In this document: one piece after another, positions 46,935 to 56,211 of the stretch | Layout of the letters: each line of letters starts with the position of its first letter | Position numbering within the stretch: position 1 is the first letter of the stretch | Assembly: GCA_943787205.1 (NCBI GenBank) | Contig: CALSLN010000007.1 | Span: forward strand, 43,328-107,327 | Reading direction: 5' to 3' | Source: an uncultured Rhodospirillaceae bacterium | GTDB taxonomy: Bacteria; Pseudomonadota; Alphaproteobacteria; Rhodospirillales; Rhodospirillaceae | Length of the DNA stretch: 64,000 nt | Translations under genes and position numbers: made by a program | Notes under the pieces: model-generated | Databases searched by the model: none | What the model was told of the DNA's origin: nothing | What the model saw: the letters and a program-made list of their open reading frames with translations, nothing else

Positions 46935-48467
46935 TCAAGGAATGAGATCAAAGTCCTCGAAGTTCATGATGTCTTGCACCGGAGCGTATCCGGCAACCTC
47001 AGCGGTCAGACCATCAAAATCGACACCCTGCCAAAGAATAATGCCCGGAGGATTGTCGCGCTCATGCGCCAACACCGCGCGATAAAACGGTAGCGCCGCC
47101 TCGGCAGAGACTTGGGTCCGCGCTTGCTCGAGCAATGGCAAGAGCGCCTCATCACAGTGGTATGGGAAACGGTCTGGGAGAATGCCCTGGCATACGCGAT
47201 GGCGGTAAGCCGCGACAGGGTCAGGCCCACGCACAAGCATGCTGTTTAAGTTGCCAGTGGTTTTCCCAAAGAATAAATCCTGCATATTTCGATACGCTGG
47301 CTTCCCCTGCATTTCTACATTAACGCCGACCTTCGCAAGATCGAGTGCGATTTGCTGGAAGAATAAAAGATCATTCGCACCGCGTGATGCGACTGAGGCC
47401 ACAAGATCCATCCCATTCGGATACCCAGCCTCAGCCAGCAAGGCGCGCGCTAAGTCTGGATCATACTTATAGGGGGGGAGATCAGGATCGTATCCAAAGG
47501 CTCCCGGATACGCCAACTGTGACAAGGGCTTCGCGACGCCTTGTAGAAGCGCCTGGATAATAGCGTCTCGATTAACGGCATAGTTCAACGCCAACCGCAC
47601 CCGGCGGTCGACCACCGGGCCGCCATTAACGGTCATAAAGCCGAGGAACTGAACGGTCGCCAGATTGCGCAACACCAAACGCCCTCCGTCTGCCTCTATT
47701 GGCGCCGCATCGTCGGGACCAAGACCAACAACAAAATCGACTGCCCCGGATAAAATGGCCTGCAGCCTGGCGGTCTGATCTGGAATCACAATAAATGAGA
47801 GACCATCCAGCTTGGGTGCGCGCCACGAGCCCTTAAATGCGCGCATATCAACACCCGCTTGATTCCATTTCGTCACTTGAAATGGACCCGTACCCACCGG
47901 GTTCGATTCATAGTCTGGCCCGGACATGGTTTCCCAGGCCCCTGGCTCTGGTATGCGCCACACGGCAGCATGAATAGGAAACAACGCGTCTCGTTGATTG
48001 AGTTCGATTTCGACGGTGTGGTCATCCAGCGCGCGCGCTTTCGCAACCTGATAGAGCGTTGTGCTGATCGACCACAGCCCGGCCTCTGGGCTACGCATGT
48101 TCTCAACGGACTTTACGATCGCATCTGCCGTAAACGGCACACCGTTCGAGAACGAAACACCCTCGCGCAATTTCAGGCGCCAGATTATGGCATCGTCGCT
48201 CTCCCACGACAGGGCCAGGCCAGGCCCGACTGACCCATCGTTCTCGATCACTGTTACGGTGTCGTAGATAGCATTGAGCGGCATGATCGCCGGCATCGTA
48301 ATGCCTTGATAGGCGTGCCCTCGGTTTGGACCGATCAGTGATGTGCCAATCGACAGAATTTTATCGGCAGACAACACTGGCTGAGCGGCCATTAAGACGC
48401 TCAGGCACAACCCGGCAAAAACCGAGGGTAAAAACGGCACGAGCTTAAAGGTGTGTCTATAGATCAC
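46935..48467 (-). CDS. Second peptide-type ABC transporter substrate-binding protein
   Basis: A 510-residue family-5 binding protein with a signal peptide (about 1-33, ending near VLSA). Landmarks include GLALSWESDDAIIWRLKL, VSFSNGVPFTADAIVKSVENM and VRLALNYAVNRDAIIQALL. It is not closely related to the one at 42289 and faces the permease genes convergently. It may serve the same permeases or a different substrate. It is followed 3 bases away, on the upstream side, by an exported protein of unknown function. Confidence 0.92.
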   Translation of the reverse strand: MIYRHTFKLVPFLPSVFAGLCLSVLMAAQPVLSADKILSIGTSLIGPNRGHAYQGITMPAIMPLNAIYDTVTVIENDGSVGPGLALSWESDDAIIWRLKLREGVSFSNGVPFTADAIVKSVENMRSPEAGLWSISTTLYQVAKARALDDHTVEIELNQRDALFPIHAAVWRIPEPGAWETMSGPDYESNPVGTGPFQVTKWNQAGVDMRAFKGSWRAPKLDGLSFIVIPDQTARLQAILSGAVDFVVGLGPDDAAPIEADGGRLVLRNLATVQFLGFMTVNGGPVVDRRVRLALNYAVNRDAIIQALLQGVAKPLSQLAYPGAFGYDPDLPPYKYDPDLARALLAEAGYPNGMDLVASVASRGANDLLFFQQIALDLAKVGVNVEMQGKPAYRNMQDLFFGKTTGNLNSMLVRGPDPVAAYRHRVCQGILPDRFPYHCDEALLPLLEQARTQVSAEAALPFYRAVLAHERDNPPGIILWQGVDFDGLTAEVAGYAPVQDIMNFEDFDLIP

Positions 48468-48470
48468 GAT

Positions 48471-49226
48471 CTAGTCCGCCTGACTCTCTTCAAGGTGCGT
48501 AAGAACATACTCTTTGTCCTCATCGGTGAGAGACTGCTTAACAAGAATACGGTCTTCTCCGGTAATCCACATTTCGATATTAGTCAGAAGATAACGTTCA
48601 GTTTCAAAGGTCCCCGCAGGAACTGTCACAGTCTCTTTGCCAAGATATTGAAACGTCGCTGGCCCCAAGCGACCACGCACCATCTCCGACCCATCGCGTG
48701 TTGGACCAAGGATGTAATAGGTTGCTTTGTGCGTGCCCTCAGCATCCCGTTCACCCTGGGCCAGATACCATCCATTCATCGACTCGCCATGGGTCACGAC
48801 CGACACCTCATCTGGCACAGAAACTTCTTCTGTATTCGACCCGGTCGGCGCCTCAGACACAGCCCTCAAGGTTGTCCCGTCAAGAGCAACCCGAATAGAC
48901 CCGCGATACCCGTCAGGAACCCAGTAGGTCGCGTAGACATCGATGGGACGGAAATTCTGATCAACATGCGCTGTCATGATTTGAAGAGCATTCGCTGCGA
49001 CGAAATCCTTAGTGAGAATCATCGTTCTTGAGCCATCAGGGTGGACAAAAATGCGCCACTCCTCTGTGCCCCGGAACCGCTGGTCGCTTTTGGTTTGAAG
49101 CCGCAGCGTCCCAACGATCTCGCGACTCACGTTCACATTAGGGCCGGTGTTTTCCTCTTGGGCATAGACCGGGGCCTGCACAGCCGTCGCGCACAAAAGT
49201 GATGCAATGAGTAAAAGCTGACGCAT
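48471..49226 (-). CDS. Exported protein of unknown function
   Basis: A 251-residue protein with a clear signal peptide (about 1-22, ending near VYAQE). The mature part looks like a beta-barrel or lipocalin-like sheet: FRGTEEWRIFVHPDGSRTM, PIDVYATYWVPDGYRGSIRV, and TVTVPAGTFETERYLL followed by MWITGEDRILVKQ. The last segment recalls DUF3108-like periplasmic proteins, but this is not certain. It is the middle of a minus-strand group (DUF1838 gene, this gene, binding protein) with 3-base gaps, so the three are probably co-transcribed. Confidence 0.75.
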   Translation of the reverse strand: MRQLLLIASLLCATAVQAPVYAQEENTGPNVNVSREIVGTLRLQTKSDQRFRGTEEWRIFVHPDGSRTMILTKDFVAANALQIMTAHVDQNFRPIDVYATYWVPDGYRGSIRVALDGTTLRAVSEAPTGSNTEEVSVPDEVSVVTHGESMNGWYLAQGERDAEGTHKATYYILGPTRDGSEMVRGRLGPATFQYLGKETVTVPAGTFETERYLLTNIEMWITGEDRILVKQSLTDEDKEYVLTHLEESQAD

Positions 49227-49229
49227 GAC

Positions 49230-50075
49230 CTAGACTCCTGGTTCGTTCAGCCAGCCGGGATAATCAGACTCAAGGCGACGGCGCAAACGATCTGGCATGT
49301 CGTCAGTCGATTCAACTTTCGTCCCAAGCAGTTGCCATGTCGTCAGGCCTGGCTCTTGGCCCATTTTCATCCAGGGCATCCAAGGCGCAAGGTTTTGGAA
49401 GTGCAACGTTGCGGGCATGAAGTCTAAATCCGGATTGTTCAGGTCGGCCAACTGCCCTGTAAACGCCGCAAGAGATGTAAGCGTAATAACAGGACCAGAA
49501 TAACCCAATGGGTCCGTAGCTTCGGACCGTGGGTTCGGCAACTTGGTCACCATATTCTCCGTCGTCCAAACACGCCCACTATGAGATTGAGCCTCAACGG
49601 TCCCCTCAAACTGAACCGGCACAGCAGCAGCTTCAGAGCCAGACACGCCTTGCGTGCCAACGACAATCGTCTGATTAGATTTGTAATGGCCAGGTTCACA
49701 GGCACGGCCGTTTAGCGGGTTCACCCACGCGTCTGCAATCTCATCCGTTTCTGGATCTATAAAGTACCCGGCCTCGGCCATGATCTGGTCGAACTGACCG
49801 TCCTCGCGCTTGGCTAAACGATTAAAGCTAAACCCTTCGATTTTGAGGACCCGCACGGCAACGTCATCCGTGCGTTTGGCAAACATATTCCCGCGATACC
49901 ACCACATCCCCGGCGTGCCATCGAGGTTACCGCGCATGCGGGCATAGGCTGTGACAGCATCCTTGGGGTCGTCGAGATCATAGGTCCCGCCAGATGCAAA
50001 AGCAGGCGTGCGCATCATCGCACCGGATAAGCCGGCTACCCCAACACCTAGAAGTGTATCGCGTCGTGTTGGCAT
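49230..50075 (-). CDS. DUF1838 family protein with Tat leader
   Basis: A 281-residue protein starting with a twin-arginine leader (MPTRRDTLLGVGVAGLSGA). The body matches DUF1838: WWYRGNMFAKRTDDVAVRVL, EGFSFNRL, WVNPLNGRACEPGHY and AFTGQLADLNNPDLDFM. Members occur near enzymes that degrade aromatic or phenolic compounds; the biochemical role is unknown. First gene of the three-gene minus-strand group. Confidence 0.85.
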   Translation of the reverse strand: MPTRRDTLLGVGVAGLSGAMMRTPAFASGGTYDLDDPKDAVTAYARMRGNLDGTPGMWWYRGNMFAKRTDDVAVRVLKIEGFSFNRLAKREDGQFDQIMAEAGYFIDPETDEIADAWVNPLNGRACEPGHYKSNQTIVVGTQGVSGSEAAAVPVQFEGTVEAQSHSGRVWTTENMVTKLPNPRSEATDPLGYSGPVITLTSLAAFTGQLADLNNPDLDFMPATLHFQNLAPWMPWMKMGQEPGLTTWQLLGTKVESTDDMPDRLRRRLESDYPGWLNEPGV

Positions 50076-50156
50076 GGTTTGATCCTTAATGACTGAATAT
50101 GACCTCAGCGTACTACAGACAGGCGCGGTGAGGCGGCATTGATCCGCACGTGTCCC

Positions 50157-50912
50157 CTAAAGGAACACATCCCCACCATTCGGGCTAATGACTTGGCCAA
50201 CATAGTGGCGCGCACCCTCGGAGGCTAAAAACACATAACTGGGGACGATATCATCGATCTCAGCCAGCTTACCCAGAGGGATGCTTTGGCGAATGCCTTC
50301 AAGAATCTCTTCAGGCACATCATCAAGCATAGCGGTGTGAGTCGCTCCCGGTGCAACAGCATTCACACCGATCCCTTTTGGTGCGGCTTCGAGAGCAAGC
50401 GAGCGTGTAAAGGTGACCAGCGCCCCCTTCGCTGCCGTATAGTGCGCAAACCCAGCAGCACCAAGATACGCCAACTGAGACGTCGTATTAATGATACGCC
50501 CTGTGCCGCGTTCGTACATATGCGGAAGGGCGTGCTTGCAGGTTAGGAACGTACCACGCACGTGAACGGCAAAGACCTGATCCCACATGTCGACGGGAAT
50601 ATCTTCGACGGGTGCCGCATGAGCGATCCCCGCGTTATTCACCAAAATATCAATACGGCCGAGACCTTCGATCGCTTGCGCAATCATCGCCTCGACGGCA
50701 GCTTCGTCGGTGACATCGCCCTCGACGGCGATAGCCTTACCACCGCTGGATTCAATCTCGGCACAGAGCGCCTTGGCTTCATCTGCCGAGCCTGCGTCAG
50801 GGTAGTTGATCGCGACACTGGCGCCCTCGGCAGCAAAGGCGCTCGCAACGCCCGCCCCGATGCCACGATTTGCGCCTGTGATAAGAGCCGTTTTGTTGGA
50901 TAGTTGAGTCAT
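50157..50912 (-). CDS. Short-chain dehydrogenase/reductase
   Basis: A 251-residue SDR starting at the ATG at 50912; the longer frame would use TTG. Cofactor motif TGANRGIGAG, NNAG motif, and catalytic residues in TTSQLAYLGAAGFAHYTAAKGA. A proposed substrate is a sugar, sterol or beta-keto compound; the family gives no more. It starts 5 bases after the membrane protein gene upstream. Confidence 0.9.
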   Translation of the reverse strand: MTQLSNKTALITGANRGIGAGVASAFAAEGASVAINYPDAGSADEAKALCAEIESSGGKAIAVEGDVTDEAAVEAMIAQAIEGLGRIDILVNNAGIAHAAPVEDIPVDMWDQVFAVHVRGTFLTCKHALPHMYERGTGRIINTTSQLAYLGAAGFAHYTAAKGALVTFTRSLALEAAPKGIGVNAVAPGATHTAMLDDVPEEILEGIRQSIPLGKLAEIDDIVPSYVFLASEGARHYVGQVISPNGGDVFL

Positions 50913-50917
50913 ATCTT

Positions 50918-51841
50918 TTAGTCCCAAATCGGCGGCCCGAACCTGGACTCGAGCTGATCTAGCGCACTCATCGTGCGCTGAGTTAAGAAACCTACAGACG
51001 CTCCTTTTTTCAGAGAAGAACCCTCGTAGTGCTCTACAAGAAACCCATAGAGCTCGGTGATTTCGTCCAAGTACACATCATCGTCCGATTTAGAAAACAC
51101 ACCACGAAACACCGGACATCCATAGTAGCCTCGCTCTCCGTGACAAGACATAGCCTGCGGCGCTGGAATATAATGCTGGTTGAGATAATATGGAATAGGT
51201 TTGGTCGAAGGCACCCGTGCTTGGCATGTATTCAAAAACAGATTACCTGGTCGGGTTCCATCGCTACCCTGGCAGACCAAAACTACATCTCTCAGCGGGA
51301 CATCATCCCTTATCCTAGCCTGATTAAAATTAATTTGATTCGGAATACCTGCGATAGATTGATCGATAGTACAGATAGGTTTTTGTGCCAGGACAATTGC
51401 GTGATTACTAGATATGGCATCGCTGGTGATACGGTCACCGACTATATCAATGACTGAATACTCTTTCCCAGCAACCCTAACGCTTAACGACGACACCTCA
51501 TATTTATGCCTCGCTCTAGTCCTACTTGGCTTTCCACCAATTCTCATTCTGAAAATGTTATGCGCCGCTGTTAGAACAGCTAGTTCGCACTGCCATTCTC
51601 GCACGACCACACCTTGCCCAATTCGTAAACTCCGGCCTTCTTTTTCCAGCACGATCAGGGTGTGGCTTTTGAGCTCAGGTATCCTGGATACGTCCTGAGC
51701 AGTAACGACTCTCTCCTGCCTCTCGGTCATAGGCTCTAACTCAATGGTGAGGTCTTCACGAAGAAAGAGCATCCAAAACAAGCCCAGCAATAGCACCGGA
51801 AATGCGATCCAATCGAAAGGAAAGAGTTTAGGCAGTTTCAC
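50918..51841 (-). CDS. Membrane-anchored trypsin-fold protein with an altered active site
   Basis: A 307-residue protein with one N-terminal membrane helix (about 11-27) and a periplasmic domain that follows the trypsin-like peptidase pattern. The histidine is kept (VLTAAHNIF, His94). The aspartate position falls on Asn146 (SSNHAIVLAQ) and the serine position on Tyr240 (GYYGCPVF in place of GDSGGP). It is therefore probably not a serine protease. Several cysteines may form disulfides. The codon choice looks somewhat AT-richer than that of its neighbours. No partner is known. Confidence 0.6.
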   Translation of the reverse strand: MKLPKLFPFDWIAFPVLLLGLFWMLFLREDLTIELEPMTERQERVVTAQDVSRIPELKSHTLIVLEKEGRSLRIGQGVVVREWQCELAVLTAAHNIFRMRIGGKPSRTRARHKYEVSSLSVRVAGKEYSVIDIVGDRITSDAISSNHAIVLAQKPICTIDQSIAGIPNQINFNQARIRDDVPLRDVVLVCQGSDGTRPGNLFLNTCQARVPSTKPIPYYLNQHYIPAPQAMSCHGERGYYGCPVFRGVFSKSDDDVYLDEITELYGFLVEHYEGSSLKKGASVGFLTQRTMSALDQLESRFGPPIWD

Positions 51842-51856
51842 GGATATTCGGCACCC

Positions 51857-53131
51857 TTACAAAATACCGCGAATAATTGTGTTTGGCAGTACGGGCTCAT
51901 CGAAACCCATGCCTTTGGGTGGTGGGTATCCCGTGCGGAGCACGATCAAATCGAGCTTGCGGCTAATCCATATCCGCACCTTGCCGCCACCATCGAGATA
52001 GAACAGGTCATCCACGGCGAAGGGCTCAGAGTGTTTATTGGCAAAGCTTGGCGGCATATCTGGGTAGTACGGCCGATTCTCTTTAAACTCGCGATCGATC
52101 CAGATTTGGAAACCGTAATTGGGGTTTTGCTCTGACCCGGCCAGCATTTGGTCGACCCAACCTTCAGGCAACAATTGCGTGCCATCTGGCAGTTTGCCGT
52201 CGTCTTTCAGAAGGTGCGCGATGCGCATCCAGTCAGCCGGTGCAGACAGGAAACAGCAGTACGAAATGACGTTCCCGTGCAGGCCGTCTTTGCGCAGCGC
52301 GCCGCGTTGTGCGCCCATGGGCTTCCAAAGTTTCTCCCCGAGATAGGCCGCAAAATTCTTGCCCGTCGCACGATGTAAAATCATGCCGAGAAGTTGTGTG
52401 TTCGGGTTGTTATGGGCGAAGGCAGAGCCGGGCTCTTTCGCCAGTGGCGTTGCCAGCGTCGTGCCCCAAATATCAGATCCCTCAACAGCTTGAAGGCCGA
52501 GTGACCAAGGCTGTCCGGGGTTGTCGAACGGCGGCGCTAAGCCTGTTCTGTTTTCCAGAACTTCGCGCACAGTGATTTGCCCGCGCGGATCATCTTTCCA
52601 CTCGTGCAGATAATTCTCGATGGGATCATCCAGATTTTTGATGTCACCGTCCTCGACAGCAAAGCCCGCGACAATACCGTGCAAGGTCTTCACCCAGGAG
52701 TGAGAACTGATTGCCGACGTGTCATGAAAACCATCCATGAACGCTTCATGACGGATCTTGCCTTTGTGATAGACGATGAACGCTTGCGTCTCGCGTTCCA
52801 TCGCCCAGTCAGTTGCGACCTTCAAGGCGTCGGCAGAGATCGTTGGGGCCTCATCAGCATCAGCCCTAGGCAAGTAGGGTTGATTGCCACCGTCAACCAA
52901 GATCATCGGGTTGTACCAATCCTGAGGCTGGCGAAACGCCGCTTGGTCTGGTTGATCGCGGTAGCGCCGCCAGAATTCGTAGTCCTGGGCTTCAGCGTCG
53001 TTGACCCAGTCGATCTTCTCTTGGATCTGCTCAGGCGTCATATCTAACGGGCGCTCTTCAGTTTGCGCGCAGGCCTGGAGGGAAACGAGTGTAAAGGCTG
53101 CGGCTAAACCCGCAGTCGGAAGTTTACGCAT
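51857..53131 (-). CDS. Beta-lactamase-family serine hydrolase, lipoprotein
   Basis: A 424-residue serine hydrolase of the class C/esterase EstB group. From the ATG at 53131 (AGGGG upstream) it has a lipoprotein signal with lipobox LQAC (Cys21). The S-x-x-K motif lies in SSHSWVKTLHG. The second-motif tyrosine is probably in VISYCCFLSAPADWM, where the usual Y-x-N is not obvious. The end reads GGGKVRIWISRKLDLIVLRTGYPP, typical of this fold. It may act as an esterase or amidase in the periplasm; penicillinase activity is not implied. Confidence 0.88.
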   Translation of the reverse strand: MRKLPTAGLAAAFTLVSLQACAQTEERPLDMTPEQIQEKIDWVNDAEAQDYEFWRRYRDQPDQAAFRQPQDWYNPMILVDGGNQPYLPRADADEAPTISADALKVATDWAMERETQAFIVYHKGKIRHEAFMDGFHDTSAISSHSWVKTLHGIVAGFAVEDGDIKNLDDPIENYLHEWKDDPRGQITVREVLENRTGLAPPFDNPGQPWSLGLQAVEGSDIWGTTLATPLAKEPGSAFAHNNPNTQLLGMILHRATGKNFAAYLGEKLWKPMGAQRGALRKDGLHGNVISYCCFLSAPADWMRIAHLLKDDGKLPDGTQLLPEGWVDQMLAGSEQNPNYGFQIWIDREFKENRPYYPDMPPSFANKHSEPFAVDDLFYLDGGGKVRIWISRKLDLIVLRTGYPPPKGMGFDEPVLPNTIIRGIL

Positions 53132-53468
53132 GAGTGGCATCCCCTGTTCTCAAAGTCTGTTTTGGTAGACGACATGCTGCCGGGAGGCCTCCTCCTTGGC
53201 GAGTCAAATCCGGCTCAGAACGTTCAGCAGGTGGTAAAAACACACCCGCCCTGTCGAATTTGCGAGGAACGAGCCCATGCATGAGCATTTTTTTGAAATA
53301 AAGTCTTTCAAAATCAAAGGCTTAACCCCAGATTCAAACGAGCCCATGCGTCATTTTTTATCGTTTAAAATCAATACCTTAGAATGTTGGCCGTCAGGGC
53401 AGTGGCAAAACTGAATCCTTAGTGCCAATCTGCCCGCTGAAACTCTAAACGCAGCGAGGGGTCAGAGC
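53132..53468. other. Intergenic region with a direct repeat
   Basis: About 337 bases between two divergent genes, with no convincing gene. It contains the direct repeats listed separately (53268-53383). No good promoter boxes could be fixed. Confidence 0.5.
53268..53383. repeat. Imperfect direct repeat, about 69-bp period
   Basis: AACGAGCCCATGC occurs at 53268-53280 and 53337-53349. Each copy is followed within a few bases by a CATTTTTT run, and then by AAAATCAA-x-x-CTT (about 53310 and 53370). The copies are therefore two imperfect units of about 50-60 bases. They could be protein-binding sites, a duplicated regulatory segment, or a dispersed repeat. Confidence 0.6.
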
Positions 53469-54080
53469 ATGGCCAAGGTATTCAGCAACATTTTGCTCTT
53501 TGCATACTTAACCCTAGGCCTAGGCGCATTTCTCGTTTTTGCGCCCGACTGGGCTCTTACATGGTTTCGGGCCATCGATGATATTCTCAGCGCGGGTCTG
53601 TTCACGGTTCTTGCTGGGCTGTCTCTCGTTGCCGCCACGTTTGTAAACGCCGCGGTGAATGAAGAAGACCTTGATGCACCGATCATGGAACCGGAAGCGC
53701 TTTCAGCAAAAAATTTACGCAATGCGTTTCGGTACTTCTTTCTTGGCGTTCTCTTCGCCTTCACCCTGGACCCGATGATTGAGATCACTGCACTGGTCGT
53801 GACAGACGACATTCCTCAAGCCCTGATGGATAACTTGGAGGACGACGTCTCTATGTTTGATGTCTGGCTCAGCTCAATGGTGATCTGGGCTTACACCTGG
53901 TTGACGACAATCTGGGCCAACGTTTTCATCTTTATTGAATTAGCCCTGGGGCTTGTCGCGTTCAAATGCGGCTTTGCCTTCCTCTGTGCAGGCGCAGAGG
54001 CATTGACCGTGACGGACGACCCCTCGGTGATGACTCGCTTCACTGATTGGATGCGGGGCCGCAAGGACTCAGACTCTTAA
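53469..54080 (+). CDS. Four-helix membrane protein of unknown function
   Basis: A 203-residue inner-membrane protein with about four helices (near 5-25, 38-60, 88-108 and 133-175), separated by an acidic loop (NEEDLDAPIMEPEAL) and another acidic stretch (MDNLEDDVSMFD). Not recognised. Its stop overlaps the convergent tannase-type gene by four bases. Confidence 0.7.
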   Translation: MAKVFSNILLFAYLTLGLGAFLVFAPDWALTWFRAIDDILSAGLFTVLAGLSLVAATFVNAAVNEEDLDAPIMEPEALSAKNLRNAFRYFFLGVLFAFTLDPMIEITALVVTDDIPQALMDNLEDDVSMFDVWLSSMVIWAYTWLTTIWANVFIFIELALGLVAFKCGFAFLCAGAEALTVTDDPSVMTRFTDWMRGRKDSDS

Positions 54081-55648
54081 TCGGTAGAGACCCAACTCTC
54101 CGCCTCTTTCCAATCGCCTTCGCCAGACCAAGTTGCTGACGCCGGGTACGGATACGCTGGGCGCGACCAATCGAATTCATCATTGGAAATGGGGAAGCGG
54201 ATGCGCGGCAGGCCATTGTAAGCCTGCGGCTTCTTGAGGTGATAGGTTGTGAGTTCGTCAGGGGCCTTGCCGGTTTCCACCCAAGCTTCGATGGCAGAGA
54301 TCGTATCAAAGGCATCAGCCCCCGCACCGCGGCGACAGTGGGCGACGCTGGGGATCATGAACAAGCGGAAGAACTCTTGGGTGGCATCATAGCCGCCCAT
54401 GGTTTTCGCCGCAGTTTCATAATAGTCGACCGACAAGCCGGGTGGAATTTCGAGATCATCCCAGCCGTGGTAGAGCACCAGCTTGTTGCCCGCATCGCGG
54501 AATTTTCTCAGGTCTGGGTTCTGCGCATTGTACAGCGCCTCGGTCAGCGCCAAGCGTGGCGGATCGCGATCCCAATCAAAGGTCAGCGGGTCACTGCCGG
54601 GGCCATTGCCATCTTCCCAAAAGGCCAGGTAACGAGAGAACTGCCCGATCATGCCATTGGGGTTCAACACCAGAGGATTCGCTCCGTCGGCTGCGACAAA
54701 GGCCGGGGTCCATTCGTACTCTGACCCCTTGGACATACCACCTGGAAAAATACGTTCGCCTTTTGAATTGTGTGCGCCTGCGTATATGCGCTCGACGACA
54801 CCAACTTCATCGGCTGTTAAACAGGTGTCCGTCACCGACCCAGAACACTGCATGTCTTTTGGCTGCCAGGTGCAGGTTCGCGGATCTTGCAACACGCCAT
54901 CTTCAACACCGTCGTTGGCATCACAGGCGGCAAGAACAGCATTGCGGATATGCGGAAGTTTGGTGGGTGACAGAATAGGTTGGCCATCCTCATCTAAATT
55001 GGCGCGACCCGACCACACCAGGTGCAACAGGCCATCGCCGATCTCATTCAACACAGGCGCGCCAGCGATGATGCCGTCAAAATCCCACGGGAACCGTTGC
55101 GCCTGGACCATGGCCTGACGACCACCGGTGGAGCAGCCTTTGAAGTAGGAGTATTCAGGCGCTTTGCCGTAGTAGGCCTCGACCAAAACTTTCGCGGCAA
55201 CAGCCGTGACATGAGTGGACCGATAGCCAAAGTCGATCTCGGCTTGGAGATTGTTGTACGCCCAGGTGGCGACGAAGGGCTGACTGTCGTGCCCCATGTT
55301 CTGATTGATGACCGCGTAGTTACGCGCCAAGGCATCTTCGCCAGCCGCCATGTTGATAATGCCGCACATGCCACCGCAGCCTTGCATGAGGAACTTCTCG
55401 TTCCACGTTTGGGTCGGGAGACGTAACTCGAACGCAATAGCTGGGGCAATGGCGCCACGCACACGACAGTATTCAGGAAGCCCTTCGCCCGCAGGCACCA
55501 CGACTGCACCGGTAATTGCAGTGGGCGCATCGGTGATGCCCGTGAAATCTTGAACGCGAAGTGCGGCACAAGACTCCGTGGTTTGCGCGGCAACAGACTG
55601 ACTCCAAACCAAAATACAAAGGCTAAAGGCGATACCGAGACGACTCAT
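54077..55648 (-). CDS. Tannase/feruloyl esterase family protein
   Basis: A 523-residue secreted serine hydrolase. A signal peptide (about 1-21, ending SVAAQ) precedes the family body. The nucleophile lies in KGCSTGGRQAM, the acid in the GWDDLEIPPGLSVDYYE region, and the histidine in PSVAHCRRGAGAD; the cysteines of the two flanking motifs would form the family's disulfide beside the active site. Substrates are esters of plant phenolic acids such as ferulate or gallate, or related aryl esters. It is the second gene after the VOC protein, overlapping it by four bases. Confidence 0.93.
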   Translation of the reverse strand: MSRLGIAFSLCILVWSQSVAAQTTESCAALRVQDFTGITDAPTAITGAVVVPAGEGLPEYCRVRGAIAPAIAFELRLPTQTWNEKFLMQGCGGMCGIINMAAGEDALARNYAVINQNMGHDSQPFVATWAYNNLQAEIDFGYRSTHVTAVAAKVLVEAYYGKAPEYSYFKGCSTGGRQAMVQAQRFPWDFDGIIAGAPVLNEIGDGLLHLVWSGRANLDEDGQPILSPTKLPHIRNAVLAACDANDGVEDGVLQDPRTCTWQPKDMQCSGSVTDTCLTADEVGVVERIYAGAHNSKGERIFPGGMSKGSEYEWTPAFVAADGANPLVLNPNGMIGQFSRYLAFWEDGNGPGSDPLTFDWDRDPPRLALTEALYNAQNPDLRKFRDAGNKLVLYHGWDDLEIPPGLSVDYYETAAKTMGGYDATQEFFRLFMIPSVAHCRRGAGADAFDTISAIEAWVETGKAPDELTTYHLKKPQAYNGLPRIRFPISNDEFDWSRPAYPYPASATWSGEGDWKEAESWVSTD

Positions 55649-56211
55649 TTATTCAAACTTTCATCAAGGGTTTCGTTTTTGATTTCCGCAATAGCGACGC
55701 GCACGCAGTTGGGATCGAACACAGCGTAGACATCGGTCGGGCCTCGGCTTCGATCATAGGAGGTTCCGGGTGAGATGCTGGGCACGCCAGCGGCATCAAG
55801 CTTTGCCCGCAACGCGGCTAGGTCATCTGTTAACAACAGCACGCTGACGGAACCGGGCAATGCTGGCGAGACGCAGGCGGTTTGCTCTGGAAGACCGGGA
55901 GCCCAAAACAAGCCGATGGATCCTCCCATCTTTTCGCCAAAGCGCAGGGCGATGTTGCGACCTTCGGTTGCGCCCGGTGCCAGCAGGGCCACCGTGCCGC
56001 CCCCACTGACGATTTGATCGTATTCCACCGTGAAACCGAGAAGGTCACGATAGAACCGCAAAGACGCTTCGGGGTCAGCGGTGACAATAGTCGTGCGGCG
56101 GACGGGCGTGAGCTGGGGCCCATCACCGCTGACCTGAGCCAGAGTGATATCGGCGGCACAGATCAGGATGCACGCTGCGAGGGCCCCTAGGGCGGAAGAA
56201 AATCTACTCAT
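55645..56211 (-). CDS. Exported VOC-superfamily (glyoxalase-like) protein
   Basis: A 188-residue protein with a signal peptide (about 1-25, ending ITLAQ) and one vicinal oxygen chelate domain pair: TTIVTADPEASLRFYRDLLGFTVEYD and SVLLLTDDLAALRAKLDAAGV. Metal-binding residues are not fully clear. VOC proteins are usually cytoplasmic, so the exported form is unusual. It overlaps the tannase-type gene start, and may help process its product or bind a related ligand. Confidence 0.82.
   Translation of the reverse strand: MSRFSSALGALAACILICAADITLAQVSGDGPQLTPVRRTTIVTADPEASLRFYRDLLGFTVEYDQIVSGGGTVALLAPGATEGRNIALRFGEKMGGSIGLFWAPGLPEQTACVSPALPGSVSVLLLTDDLAALRAKLDAAGVPSISPGTSYDRSRGPTDVYAVFDPNCVRVAIAEIKNETLDESLNK

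Noticed and set aside
54239..55426. Several plus-strand frames of 130-180 residues opposite the tannase-type gene
   Set aside because: All are shadows of a conserved reading frame on the minus strand.
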